Assembly (NCBI RefSeq): GCF_009696675.1
Contig: NZ_VULN01000001.1
Coordinates: forward strand, 124,001 to 188,000
Reading direction: 5' to 3'
Length of the DNA stretch: 64,000 nucleotides
Source: Acidaminococcus fermentans
Lineage (GTDB): Bacteria > Bacillota > Negativicutes > Acidaminococcales > Acidaminococcaceae
The translations under genes were made by a program, and so were the position numbers. Below are positions 25,196-33,000 of the stretch, piece after piece. A model generated the notes under the pieces. That model was not told the DNA's origin. It saw only the letters and a list, made by a program, of their open reading frames with translations, and made no database searches. Positions within the stretch are counted from its first letter, which is position 1, and each line of letters begins with the position of its first letter.

Positions 25196-26305
25196 TTATT
25201 CAGTTTCGGGATTTTCCGTCTCTTCCGTCTTGGCCTCTTCCAGGGCTGCGGGCTCAGGGTCTTCCACCCGGTGGGGATACAGCAGGGAATCTCCCCGGCC
25301 CGGGGTCAGATAGTACCCGTAATTTTTCAGATACCGGTACATGACTTCCACCGTGTGGAGCATCTTTTTCTGAGCGTCCTGGCTCAGGTCTTCCGGGCCG
25401 GCAGGAGGCGCCATGGGCATCCGCAGCACATTGGCCCCGCTCTGGACGCTGAGGATCTGGCCGTGGGCATGGATCCGCCGGATGGACCAGGGAGCCACAA
25501 TGTTGGCCCGGGGGAACAGGATCCGCAGCACCGCCGTAAGCCGCAGGTATTCTTCCAGGGCCATCCGGTCCTGCTGGTAGAAAGGTGTCCCCTCTTCCGG
25601 CAGGAAGGGGGTCAGGGTGATGGAATGGGGAGCCAGCTCCTGGAGCAGGGTCAGATCCCGGACCAGGTATTCCGCCTGTTCATAAGGGGCTCCCACCAGG
25701 AACCCGGTATCCGTTTCAAAACCCAGGTCTTTCAGATCGTTGATGCAGGCGATTTTGGTGGACAGGGAATGGGTGGGAGGATGGAGCCGGGAAAAATGGA
25801 GAGGATCCGCGGTCTGGAAGCTGAGGAAATACCGCTGGGCCCCGGCCTGGTGGAGCCGGTGGTAGGACTGGCGGCTCCGTTCCCCGATGGACAGCCCCAG
25901 GGCACAGTCCGGGAACTGCTTTTGCAGGTTCCGGAGCAGGTTGCACATGATCATGTCCGTATAGTAGTGGTCTTCCCCGCCCTGGAGCAGGAAGGACCGG
26001 ATCCCCATCTGGTACCCCAGTTCGCAGGCGCCCCGGATCTGTTCCCAGTTCAGCCGGAAACGGGGCAGGTCGTTGTTCTCTTCCCGGCGGCGGCAGAACA
26101 GGCAGTTCTGGGGACAGTGGTTGGTGAATTCCAGCACCCCCTGGAAATGCACCTTCCGGTGGAACACAAAATTCATGGCCTCCTGGGCCCCCCGGAACAG
26201 CTTGGCCCGGAGCAGAGGATCCTCCGTCAGCAGGAGTTCTTTATACTCCTCCTCCGTAAGCACGGAATATTCCTTCAGCTTGTCCACCAGATCCACAATG
26301 TCCAC
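25196..26305 (-). CDS. hydE: [FeFe]-hydrogenase maturation radical SAM enzyme HydE (or close relative)
   Basis: A radical SAM enzyme of the BioB/HydE/PylB group. The cluster motif C-x3-C-x2-C lies at residues 64, 68 and 71 (NHCPQNCLFC), followed by RRREENNDLPRFRL, matching HydE. GIRSFLLQGGEDHYY and ETDTGFLVGAPYEQ are further SAM-barrel blocks. HydE helps build the dithiolate ligand of the H-cluster. The frame is open to a GTG at 26344, but that codon abuts a TATAAT box that looks like this gene's own promoter. I therefore use the GTG at 26305, preceded by AAAGGAAAGGG. HydF, HydG and the hydrogenase are not in the window. The C-terminus is a Glu/Pro-rich tail. Confidence 0.82.
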   Translation of the reverse strand: MDIVDLVDKLKEYSVLTEEEYKELLLTEDPLLRAKLFRGAQEAMNFVFHRKVHFQGVLEFTNHCPQNCLFCRRREENNDLPRFRLNWEQIRGACELGYQMGIRSFLLQGGEDHYYTDMIMCNLLRNLQKQFPDCALGLSIGERSRQSYHRLHQAGAQRYFLSFQTADPLHFSRLHPPTHSLSTKIACINDLKDLGFETDTGFLVGAPYEQAEYLVRDLTLLQELAPHSITLTPFLPEEGTPFYQQDRMALEEYLRLTAVLRILFPRANIVAPWSIRRIHAHGQILSVQSGANVLRMPMAPPAGPEDLSQDAQKKMLHTVEVMYRYLKNYGYYLTPGRGDSLLYPHRVEDPEPAALEEAKTEETENPETE

Positions 26306-26375
26306 CCGCCCTTTCCTTTTGATTGCAGTACTTTTATTATACACTAGGTTGGATAAAAAGAGTAGGCAGAGTTCC

Positions 26376-26404
26376 TTGACAAGGGAAAATCACTACGATA
26401 TACT
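26376..26404 (+). promoter_or_regulatory. Promoter of tRNA-Ser
   Basis: TTGACA (26376-26381), 17 nt, TATACT (26399-26404), 17 nt before the tRNA. Confidence 0.88.
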
Positions 26405-26420
26405 AACTCTGTTAGCTTAT

Positions 26421-26509
26421 GGAGGGGTGGCCGAGTGGTTTAAGGCACCAGTCTTGAAAACTGGCGATTCCGCAAGGGACCGTGGGTTCGAATCCCACCT
26501 CCTCCGCCA
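26421..26509 (+). tRNA. tRNA-Ser (anticodon TGA)
   Basis: An 89-nt class II tRNA: acceptor GGAGGGG / CCTCCTCC-type pairing, anticodon stem CCAGT-CTTGAAA-ACTGG with anticodon TGA, a long variable arm, GGTTCGAATCC T arm and encoded CCA. Confidence 0.96.
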
Positions 26510-26519
26510 AATATTGAAA

Positions 26520-26553
26520 AAAGAGCTGTTGCCCGGGCAACGGCTCTTTTTTT
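26520..26553 (+). terminator. Terminator after tRNA-Ser
   Basis: AAGAGCTGTTGCC pairs with GGCAACGGCTCTT and is followed by a T run. A near-identical copy occurs at 27180-27214 with no tRNA before it. Confidence 0.92.
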
Positions 26554-26555
26554 GT

Positions 26556-26935
26556 GCGGAATGGGCCCCTCTGGGCGGCCGGGATGGGCTCGCCTGCGGC
26601 TAGCCCCTACAACCTTGGGGTCAGGGATTCACCACGGAAAATTCTGAGGACGGGGTTGTTGGAGGATCCGTTTCTCTGACCGTTGTTGTCAGTCCCCGAT
26701 TCCAACTTTGTACGGCAGCCCGGCCCATGGTTCTATATCCGCCCTTTGCAAGGGCGGGGGTATCCATGCCCAGCATGGGTGGTGGGTTAGCAGCCCACAG
26801 GGCTGCGTTTTCATTCAAAAGCATTTGCCCATGGCAAATGGTCTCCTTTAGCGGGAGGCGGTTGATGCATGGAGCGGGCGGCCCTGCCGTCCCGCTCTTC
26901 CCTCTGCACTCTTCACTCTGCCCTTTCAAACATGC
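26556..26935 (+). repeat. Dispersed repeat copy R6
   Basis: Core GGGCGGCCGGGATGGG (26574), middle section CACCACGGAAAATTCTGAGG...CTGACCGTTGTTGTC, right half of the inverted-repeat module (CCGCCCTTTGCAAGGGCGG ... GGTGGTGGGTTAGCAGCCC), tail hairpin CATTTGCCCATGGCAAATGG and a CTCTGCACTCTTCACTCTGCC tract. Over about 310 bp it is nearly identical to R7 and R8. Confidence 0.9.
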
Positions 26936-27003
26936 ATGAATAACGGTACTGTGATGGAGGCTTCTCCAAGAACTTGTTGACACATACAATACCGTTCCCG
27001 TAA

Positions 27004-27032
27004 TTGACTTTCCTGTCTTTCTGGCCTATAAT
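27004..27032 (+). promoter_or_regulatory. Strong promoter of a short RNA
   Basis: TTGACT (27004-27009), 17 nt, perfect TATAAT (27027-27032). The only transcript it can make before a strong terminator is about 65 nt. Confidence 0.8.
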
Positions 27033-27038
27033 GGAATC

Positions 27039-27105
27039 AGCCAGAAGGACAAAAGGTGCATACTTGCACGAATACCCCCGGGGGGCTAGCCCGGGGGTAT
27101 TTTTT
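27039..27105 (+). ncRNA. Putative short antisense RNA of a broken type I toxin locus
   Basis: It runs from the inferred start (about 27039) to the terminator ATACCCCCGGG...CCCGGGGGTATTTTTT (27073-27105). It contains a small hairpin GTGCATACTTGCAC. On the other strand the same terminator follows the 3' end of an Fst-like reading frame, so the RNA is convergent with it. Confidence 0.6.
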
Positions 27106-27107
27106 GG

Positions 27108-27173
27108 CTAGTTGCCGTCTTTATCGTGCTCGTCTAACCATTTGCGAATAAGGGTATTCCCACCTTCGCTGCA
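27108..27173 (-). pseudogene. 3' remnant of an Fst-like toxin gene
   Basis: Read on the minus strand the frame ends ...GGNTLIRKWLDEHDKDGN then TAG. The C-terminal pattern (I-x-x-W-L-D, then a charged tail) resembles Fst/Ldr-type toxins, which end with a similar W-L and charged residues. No start or membrane segment remains: at about 27173 the frame runs into a copied tRNA-Ser terminator and repeat R7. The family assignment rests on the tail only. Confidence 0.45.
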
Positions 27174-27179
27174 ATTGAA

Positions 27180-27540
27180 AAAAGAGCTGTTGCCCAGGCA
27201 ACGGCTCTTTTTTTGTGCGGAATGGGCCCCTCTGGGCGGCCGGGAGGGGCTTGCCTGCGGCTAGCCCCTACGGCGTTGGGGTCAGGGATTCACCACGGAA
27301 AATTCTGAGGACGGGGTTATCGGAGGATCCGTTTCTCTGACCGTTGTTGTCGGCCCCCGATTCCAACGTTGTAGGGGCGCAGGGCCGGCGGTCTTATATC
27401 CGCCCTTTGCAAGGGCGGGGGTATCCATGCCCAGCATGGGTGGTGGGTTAGCAGCCCACAGGGCTGCGTTTTCCTTCAAAAACATTTGCCCATGGCAAAT
27501 GGTCTCCTTTGGCGGGAGGCGGTTGATGCATGCCCTCTGG
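27180..27540 (+). repeat. Dispersed repeat copy R7 with a copied terminator
   Basis: It starts with the same terminator as the tRNA-Ser gene (AAAGAGCTGTTGCCCAGGCA) and continues GTGCGGAATGGGCCCCTCTG exactly as R6, through core, middle, right-half module and tail hairpin. It is a duplicate of the tRNA-Ser 3' flank. Confidence 0.9.
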
Positions 27541-27546
27541 GGGGAC

Positions 27547-27939
27547 TTACGGTTTGATTTTTTTAACCGGATTCCTTACCCAGTTGCTCTCTCGATGCCT
27601 TACCTCTTTTTTACTATCTTCCTTCTCTTCCATCTTCAACCAGCCAGCCACTCGTTTTCTCAGTTCTTCGCTGAAGCCTTCCAGATCGTCCTGGGTGATG
27701 GCTCCTTCGTGGATCAGGCAGAGGATGTTGCTGAACATCCGGGACCTGCGCATTTCGCAGAGTACGCCTGCATCTTTTCTGTGTTCCAGGAGTTCATCCT
27801 CCAGTTTATGGAACCTTTCGGCTGCCTGGGTGTCTTCTTCCAGGATGGCTTTATACTGTTCCAGCAGGGTGGCCATGTAATTTTCCTGCCAACCTGGAAG
27901 GCGTTTTCTGAACAGTTTCCAATCGGATTCGATGCACAT
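27547..27939 (-). CDS. Small soluble protein of unknown function
   Basis: A 130-residue charged helical protein without signal peptide or membrane span. It begins MCIESDWKLFRKRLPGWQENY, then runs through KLEDELLEHRKDAGVLCEMRR, NILCLIHEGAITQDDLEGF and a Lys/Arg-rich tail. Similar short proteins with W-x-x-F-R-x-R-x-P-x-W-Q and G-x-I-T-x-x-D-L-x-x-F blocks are widespread in Firmicutes; I know no function. The ATG at 27939 is 11 nt after AAAGGAG; another in-frame ATG ten codons upstream precedes that site and is less likely. It is a lone gene flanked on both sides by repeat copies R7 and R8. Confidence 0.7.
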   Translation of the reverse strand: MCIESDWKLFRKRLPGWQENYMATLLEQYKAILEEDTQAAERFHKLEDELLEHRKDAGVLCEMRRSRMFSNILCLIHEGAITQDDLEGFSEELRKRVAGWLKMEEKEDSKKEVRHRESNWVRNPVKKIKP

Positions 27940-27984
27940 GGTTGAAATTTCTCCTTTGGTTTCATTCATCGTGGGTCGTTCGTC

Positions 27985-28345
27985 GTTGTAGAGGCCCCTT
28001 GGGCGGCCGGGAAGGGCTTGCCTGCGGCTAGCCCCTACGGCGTTGGGGTCAGGGATTCACCACGGAAAATTCTGAGGACGGGATTGTTGGAGGATCCGTT
28101 TCTCTGACCGTTGTTGTCGGCCCCCGATTCCAACGTTGTAGGGGCGCAGGGCCGGCGGTCTTATATCCGCCCTTTGCAAGGGCGGGGGTATCCATGCCCA
28201 GCATGGGTGGTGGGTTAGCAGCCCACAGGGCTGCGTTTTCCTTCAAAAGCATTTGCCCGTGGAAAATGGTCTCCTTTGGGCGGGAGGCGGTGGTGCATGG
28301 AGCGGGCGGCCCTGCCGTCCCGCTCTTCCCTCTTCCCTCTGCACT
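27985..28345 (+). repeat. Dispersed repeat copy R8
   Basis: It has the same order as R7 without the terminator: core at 28000, CACCACGGAAAATTCTGAGG at 28059, CCGCCCTTTGCAAGGGCGG at 28166, GGTGGTGGGTTAGCAGCCC, tail hairpin and a TCTTCCCTCTTCCCTCTGC tract. Its right end abuts the YkgJ-type gene stop. Confidence 0.9.
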
Positions 28346-28347
28346 CT

Positions 28348-28608
28348 TCACTCTGCACTTTTATCCTGCAGCTTCCTGCACTGTTCCTGGTTCAGCCGAT
28401 ACCATTCTTCCCGGGGCATTTTGTCCTTCAGGAACCGGTCGTAGTACTCGTCCACCCGGCACAGGAGGGGACGTTCCTGGTAGATGCGGCACAGGCGGGT
28501 GGCTCCGTCGTAATGGCGGCACACCCCGTCTCCCCGGTCCAGGTTTTTGGCCAGGGGGGTGCGGCCCACTTTTTTACAGCACTGGCCGCATTTACTGCAG
28601 GGAAACAT
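28348..28608 (-). CDS. YkgJ-type cysteine cluster protein
   Basis: An 86-residue protein with the zinc- or iron-chelating cysteine pattern of the YkgJ family: FPCSKCGQCCKKVG near the N-terminus, then GVCRHYDGATRLCRIYQERPLLCR. Family members are small cytosolic metal-binding proteins without a settled function. Its start overlaps the end of the upstream glycine-zipper gene by 17 nt, which indicates translational coupling. It is the last gene of the 28.3-31.0 kb operon. Confidence 0.85.
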   Translation of the reverse strand: MFPCSKCGQCCKKVGRTPLAKNLDRGDGVCRHYDGATRLCRIYQERPLLCRVDEYYDRFLKDKMPREEWYRLNQEQCRKLQDKSAE

Positions 28609-29590
28609 GGTCCAGGCCCTGTGCCAGCATTTTTTCCGATTCCGGGGTCAGGGTCCCGTCTTCCCGGAGGAGAGGGGTATCCAGGACAATTTTCAGGGTC
28701 TTGGCCAAAAGGGCCGCCTTCCCCACCTGCTGTTTTTCTTCCGGGGTGTACTTTCTCCAGTCGGTTCCGCTGTGCCGGAGCACGGCCTGGAGCTGTTCCA
28801 AGCTGGCGGCGAAATGGCCTTCCAGAGTGTCCAAAAGGCTGCGGATCTGGTCCCCCCGGGTCCGGATGGCGTCCATGAGGGCGATATTGCTGTCGCACCG
28901 TTCTTCGAATTCCCTGACTTCTTCCCGGTAGGCCCGGGCCTGGTCCATGGCTTCGTCGGCCTTGTTTTCCAGGAAAATGCCGGCCACCATCAGGGCCGGT
29001 GCCGCCACGATGCCGCCCAGCACTGCCGTGCCTCCGGCGATGCCCAGGCCGCCGGCAGCCAGGGAACCTCCTCCCAGCCAGGCCAGGGTGGCGTTGGTGG
29101 CGGCGGCCCCGGAAAGGCCGGCAATGGCAGTACCAGTAGAGGCGGTGGCCAGGGCTCCTACGGCTCCGTAGGCTCCCAGGGCCATGGCGCCTCCGGCCAG
29201 GCCCCCTTCCACGGCGCCGGTGGAAAATTCCAGGGCCTTCTGGGAAGCAGCGGCGATTTCCTTCAGGGCCGGGCTGTCCGGCCGGAAGTCCCTCAGTTCT
29301 TCCAGGCCCACGCTGTTCCGGAAATCCACGTTCTTGATCCGCCGGAATTCCTTCACAAAGGTCTGCAGGGAACCGGTAAGGATATTCATTTTGGTCTCCC
29401 CCAGCTGCCCGATGGCGGTTCCGGCCTGTTCCCGGGCTTTTTCCCGTTTTTCTTCCGCCCGCTTGGACCGCCGTTCGTACCGATGGGCCATGTCCTTGGC
29501 ATCATTCATTTTGCTGACGGCGGAAACGGTCTTCTTCACTCCCTTGCCCCCGATCACCAGGGCAGCAGCTCCTAAAAGCAATGGAATCAT
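28592..29590 (-). CDS. Glycine-zipper apolar protein, partner of an HNH-like protein
   Basis: A 332-residue protein of unknown function. It starts with a short apolar segment (MIPLLLGAAALVIGGKG), followed by a basic coiled coil (about 25-60, RYERRSKRAEEKREKAREQ) and a central 130-210 region almost entirely Gly/Ala with GxxxG spacing (GGLAGGAMALGAYGAVGA, GGLGIAGGTAVLGGIVAAP), then an acidic helical C-terminus. The Gly/Ala block looks able to insert in membranes or pack as hairpins. AAAGGAG lies 6 nt before the ATG at 29590. It is 13 nt downstream of the HNH-like gene, which has a similar Gly/Ala block, and overlaps the YkgJ gene. Confidence 0.7.
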   Translation of the reverse strand: MIPLLLGAAALVIGGKGVKKTVSAVSKMNDAKDMAHRYERRSKRAEEKREKAREQAGTAIGQLGETKMNILTGSLQTFVKEFRRIKNVDFRNSVGLEELRDFRPDSPALKEIAAASQKALEFSTGAVEGGLAGGAMALGAYGAVGALATASTGTAIAGLSGAAATNATLAWLGGGSLAAGGLGIAGGTAVLGGIVAAPALMVAGIFLENKADEAMDQARAYREEVREFEERCDSNIALMDAIRTRGDQIRSLLDTLEGHFAASLEQLQAVLRHSGTDWRKYTPEEKQQVGKAALLAKTLKIVLDTPLLREDGTLTPESEKMLAQGLDHVSLQ

Positions 29591-29603
29591 GGTTTTCTCC
29601 TTT

Positions 29604-31019
29604 CTACAGAACAAAATCCTTGGTATCGTCTTCCATCAGGTTTTCGAACTCTTCCTGGGAATGGATTCCCAGATCCTGGCCAAAGGCCCCGGCGATCCGG
29701 TTCAGGCCGGCGGCCATCTGGTCGAAATCCCCCTCCAGGTCGGCCAGCACAAACTGGTCGTACCCTTCCTGGATGGCCCGGCCCCGTTCCTGGAACAGCC
29801 GGGTACAGGCGGCCTGGAAGGATGCCCGTTCTTCCCGGAGCCGGGCGATGTTTTCGGCGGTGATCCGGGCGATGGTTTCGTACCGTTTCCGGGCCGCACG
29901 GGCTTCGGCGGCGGCTGCCATGAACTGACCAGCAAAGGTGCCGTACAGGGCGCCGCCCACCAGGCTGCCCACCAGGGCTCCCACAAAGGGAATAGGGATC
30001 AGGGCCTGACCGGCAGCTGTGGCATAGCCGGTCCATACGGCAGCACAGCCGGTGTTCCCCAGCTGGGTGATGCATTCCGCGGTGGTGATTTTCCCCTGGC
30101 CGTACTGGAGCAGGGTACCTCCCACGGCCATGACCCCGGCCACCACCTTGCCGGGGAGGCCGGCCTTCACCAGGTTCTGGACCAGGGGCGAACTGGCACT
30201 GGACAGGGAACGGGCTATCACCGTCACGCTGCCTCCCAGGGCAAAAGCGGTGCCCCCGGAAGCGGCGGTATCCCGGACCAGATCCCGGAGGGCTTCTTCC
30301 GTGGTCTTTTCCCCTTTAATCACCGCAACTACATTGCCGGCCCCGGACAGGCAGGCGGTCATCAAGGCGGCTCCCTCAGCCGCCTGGGCCCCGGACTGGA
30401 GAAAGGCGTCTCCCATGTGCCCCAATGCTTTTTTCTTCAGGGTCCAGTCAATGGCCTTTTGGGCTTTTGCTTCGTCCTCCAGTGCCTGCTTTTTTCCCCC
30501 CTTGGTGAAACGGACCCCTTTGTCCCGGCGGTAGTCCTGGTTGTTGCCCATCTGGGTGTTGCTCCGGTCTCGCTTTGCGTTGTTGAAGCTCCGGTTGGTA
30601 ATCTGCAGGTTGGCCTTCTGGTTCACCGCTTCCTTGATGTCATCGTTGGTAATCCAGGGATTGTCTTTGTATTTCTGAAATACCTTATGGACGGACTGGG
30701 TATGGTCCACTTCCGCCAGATGTTTCTGCCAGTCAGCACCGTACTGGGCTTTGGCCTCCTGTTTCCGCATTTTCAGCAGGTTGCCGGTGTAGGGATCCTT
30801 CGGGTCCCCCTGTTGGAAGGCCTGGTTTTTGGCAGCCTGGAGAGCCTGGGGATCTTCGTAGAGTTTCCGGTTGTAGGTGGGCGGTTTCCGGAATTTCTCC
30901 TCCAGGGCCGCCAGGGTCCGGTCCAGGGACTGGCCGGCCCAAAGACCCGCCCCGGCCCGGAAGGAAGCGGACCGGGCCTCCTCGGCCTGTTGTTTTTCGG
31001 TTTTGGGTTCGTTTGTCAT
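29604..31019 (-). CDS. HNH-like nuclease fused to a glycine-rich membrane-active region
   Basis: A 471-residue protein. Residues about 70-165 resemble an HNH endonuclease: DPYTGNLLKMRKQ, then EVDHTQSVHKVF (Asp-His), NPWITNDDIKEAVNQKANLQ (Asn) and TNRSFNNAKRDRSN (Asn), the order D-H...N...N of the HNH core but without zinc-binding cysteine pairs. Residues about 210-370 are Gly/Ala-rich and apolar (IPIPFVGALVGSLVGGALYG), and the C-terminus is a helical Arg/Glu-rich segment. No signal peptide is seen. It is the first gene of an operon with a second glycine-zipper protein and a YkgJ protein. The nuclease assignment is by motif only. It could be an effector, a toxin or a defence protein. Confidence 0.6.
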   Translation of the reverse strand: MTNEPKTEKQQAEEARSASFRAGAGLWAGQSLDRTLAALEEKFRKPPTYNRKLYEDPQALQAAKNQAFQQGDPKDPYTGNLLKMRKQEAKAQYGADWQKHLAEVDHTQSVHKVFQKYKDNPWITNDDIKEAVNQKANLQITNRSFNNAKRDRSNTQMGNNQDYRRDKGVRFTKGGKKQALEDEAKAQKAIDWTLKKKALGHMGDAFLQSGAQAAEGAALMTACLSGAGNVVAVIKGEKTTEEALRDLVRDTAASGGTAFALGGSVTVIARSLSSASSPLVQNLVKAGLPGKVVAGVMAVGGTLLQYGQGKITTAECITQLGNTGCAAVWTGYATAAGQALIPIPFVGALVGSLVGGALYGTFAGQFMAAAAEARAARKRYETIARITAENIARLREERASFQAACTRLFQERGRAIQEGYDQFVLADLEGDFDQMAAGLNRIAGAFGQDLGIHSQEEFENLMEDDTKDFVL

Positions 31020-31054
31020 AGGTGGCTCCTTTGCAAGGATTGATTCATTGTGGG

Positions 31055-31215
31055 TCGTTGTGGAGGCCCTCTGGGCGGCCGGGATGGGCTTGCCTGCGGC
31101 TAGCCCCTACGGCGTTGGAGTCAGGGATCCGTGGTTCTGGCGGGCCGCCGGTTGTGCGGCCTCTACGGATCCGTGCCGTCCCGCTCTTCCCTCTTCACTC
31201 TGCACTCTTCACTGC
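31055..31215 (+). repeat. Dispersed repeat copy R9 (short)
   Basis: Core GGGCGGCCGGGATGGGCTTG...CTAGCCCCTACGGCGTTGG at 31073-31120, a shortened middle section and a TCTTCCCTCTTCACTCTGCA tract. Its right end abuts the LURP-one gene stop. Confidence 0.8.
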
Positions 31216-31221
31216 TTTTTC

Positions 31222-31698
31222 CTACTTTTTCTCCCGGCTGCATTTTTCCGCGTCCATGGCCAGGGCGAACATAAGGACGTGGAGGGCGTCAGCGGGGTCG
31301 TTGATGTCCATTACATAGGTGTCGGACAGGTGGAACAGTTCTTTGCCGATGGTGGCCACCCGGTTTCCCCGGGCATCCCGGATGGTGTAATCCCACTCCA
31401 GGAAGTTCCCTTCCACGGTCCAGCCGTTGAAATCGATGGAAAATTTAGGCGAAAACAGGGACAGTTTCTTGCTGATCCTGCCGATGTACCGGCCGCCTTC
31501 ATACAGTTCGAATTTGGGCAGCAGGGTGATGATTTTTTCTTTCACCAGGCCCAGTTCGTGGCCCTGGGGGTCGCAGATCTTCAGACAGTGGCCCCAGGCC
31601 AGCTGGCCTTTCACCACATAGACGGTATTGCCGTTTTCGTCGTAGATGTCATAGCTGTCGAACCAGGAAAAGATCCGTTGACGGAACAAGAGTTTCAT
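31222..31698 (-). CDS. LURP-one-related (tubby-like) protein
   Basis: A 158-residue single-domain protein of the LOR/YxjI family. It shows the expected beta-strand pattern with turns such as YDIYDENGNTVYVVKGQ, KICDPQGHELGLVKEKI, YEGGRYIGRISKK and NFLEWDYTIRDARGNRVATI, ending with an apolar helix (DALHVLMFALAMDA), as in tubby-like barrels. Bacterial members have no settled function, although lipid or membrane association is suspected for tubby relatives. The ATG at 31698 follows GGGAGG by 7 nt; longer readings would run through a terminator. Monocistronic. Confidence 0.82.
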   Translation of the reverse strand: MKLLFRQRIFSWFDSYDIYDENGNTVYVVKGQLAWGHCLKICDPQGHELGLVKEKIITLLPKFELYEGGRYIGRISKKLSLFSPKFSIDFNGWTVEGNFLEWDYTIRDARGNRVATIGKELFHLSDTYVMDINDPADALHVLMFALAMDAEKCSREKK

Positions 31699-31731
31699 GG
31701 CCGCACCTCCCTTTTTGGTTCTATGGTACCA

Positions 31732-31768
31732 CAAAAAGGGGCTGCTGCAAATGCAACAGCCCCTTTTC
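31732..31768 (-). terminator. Terminator of the yicC-coaBC operon
   Basis: Minus-strand AGGGGCTGTTGC-ATTT-GCAGCAGCCCCT followed by five T. It is a GGGGCTGTTGC family member. The adjacent tract TTGTGAATTGTGAATTGTCAA is a short reiteration. Confidence 0.88.
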
Positions 31769-31787
31769 AGTTGTGAATTGTGAATTG

Positions 31788-32987
31788 TCAATGGCCGACT
31801 GAGTCTCGTACAATATCCAAAATATGGTTTCCCACGTCTTCCTTGCTCATAAGCTCCAGGCTGCGGATCTCTCCGCTGGGGAACAGGAGCTTCACCACGT
31901 TGGTGTCGGTGCTGAAGCCGGCGCCTTTCATGGTCACGTCGTTGGCCACGATCATGTCCAGGTTCTTCTTCCTGACCTTGGCGGCGGCGTTTTCCAGCAG
32001 ATGCTGGGTTTCGGCGGCAAAGCCCACCAGGAACTGATGGGTCTTCTGCTGACCCAGCTGCTTTAAGATATCCGGGTTCTTGTCCAGGTCCAGGGTAAGG
32101 GTATCGTCGTTTTTCTTGATTTTCTGCTCTTCCGCATGATGGGGCCGGTAATCAGCCACGGCAGCGGCCATGATCACCACATCCACCTGGGGATAGGCTC
32201 CCAGCACCGCATCCATCATTTCCCGGGTGGTTTCCACGTTCTGGAACTTCACGTTCCGGGGAGCCGGGAGAGCCGTGGGACCGGATACCAGGAACACTTC
32301 CGCCCCTCTCCGGGCGGCGTCCCGGGCAATGGCGTAGCCCATCTTTCCGCTGGACCGGTTGCCGATGAACCGGACCGGGTCGATGGCTTCCCGGGTGCCT
32401 CCGGCGGTGACCAGCACCTTGAGGCCCCGCAGATCCCCTTCCCGGCTGGCCAGGAACCCGTCGATGAAGGATTTGATGTCTTCCGGTTCCGGCAGCCGTC
32501 CGGACCCGTTCACCCCGCAGGCCAGATGGCCGGCAGCGCTGGGCATGATGGTGATCCCGTCCTGGCGCAGGGTGGCCAGGTTCCGGACCACCGCCGGGTT
32601 GTTCAGCATATTGGTGTTCATGGCCGGGCAGATGATCTTGGGTTTGTCACAGGCCATCAGAGTGGTGGACAGCAGGTCGTCGGCAATGCCGTTGGCCATT
32701 TTCCCGATCATGTCGGCAGTGGCCGGAGCCACCACCATCACATCGCACCAGCGGCCCACGGCCACGTGTTCCACATTGAATTCCGCGTTCCCGGCCCACA
32801 GATCCGTGGCCACCGGATTCCCGCTGATTTCCTTGAACAAAAGGGGCGAAACCAGATGGGTGGCGGCGTCCGTCATGATCACCCGCACCTGGGCTCCCGC
32901 CTGGACCAGCCGGCTCACCAGGGTCACAGCCTTGTAGGCGGCAATCCCCCCGGTGACCCCCAATGCAATCTTTTTGCCTTCCAGCAC
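31788..32987 (-). CDS. coaBC: Bifunctional phosphopantothenoylcysteine decarboxylase / phosphopantothenate-cysteine ligase
   Basis: CoaBC joins cysteine to phosphopantothenate (CTP-dependent) and decarboxylates the product, two steps of CoA synthesis. The 399-residue protein has the flavin-binding CoaC part (KIALGVTGGIAAYKA, PAMNTNMLNNPAV, ACGVNGSGRLPEP) followed by the CoaB part (KVLVTAGGTREAIDPVRFIG, NRSSGKMGYAIA, KKNLDMIVANDV). The start is GTG at 32987, with GGAGG 6 nt before it. It is the last gene of the yicC-remA-gmk-rpoZ-coaBC operon, 13 nt after rpoZ, as in many Firmicutes. Confidence 0.96.
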   Translation of the reverse strand: MLEGKKIALGVTGGIAAYKAVTLVSRLVQAGAQVRVIMTDAATHLVSPLLFKEISGNPVATDLWAGNAEFNVEHVAVGRWCDVMVVAPATADMIGKMANGIADDLLSTTLMACDKPKIICPAMNTNMLNNPAVVRNLATLRQDGITIMPSAAGHLACGVNGSGRLPEPEDIKSFIDGFLASREGDLRGLKVLVTAGGTREAIDPVRFIGNRSSGKMGYAIARDAARRGAEVFLVSGPTALPAPRNVKFQNVETTREMMDAVLGAYPQVDVVIMAAAVADYRPHHAEEQKIKKNDDTLTLDLDKNPDILKQLGQQKTHQFLVGFAAETQHLLENAAAKVRKKNLDMIVANDVTMKGAGFSTDTNVVKLLFPSGEIRSLELMSKEDVGNHILDIVRDSVGH

Positions 32988-33000
32988 CTGGGGCCTCCTT

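Noticed and set aside
25196-26305. BioB (biotin synthase) as an alternative name for the radical SAM gene
   Set aside because: The residues after the cluster motif (RRREENNDLPRFRL) and the loop GAPYEQ follow HydE more closely, and no biotin genes are nearby; PylB-like remains possible.
26621-28351. Three similar minus-strand frames inside repeats R6-R8 (ending EFSVVNP)
   Set aside because: They are alike because the DNA repeats are alike. They start at different points, lack ribosome sites, run through hairpins, and in other copies (R11-R14) the frame is changed.
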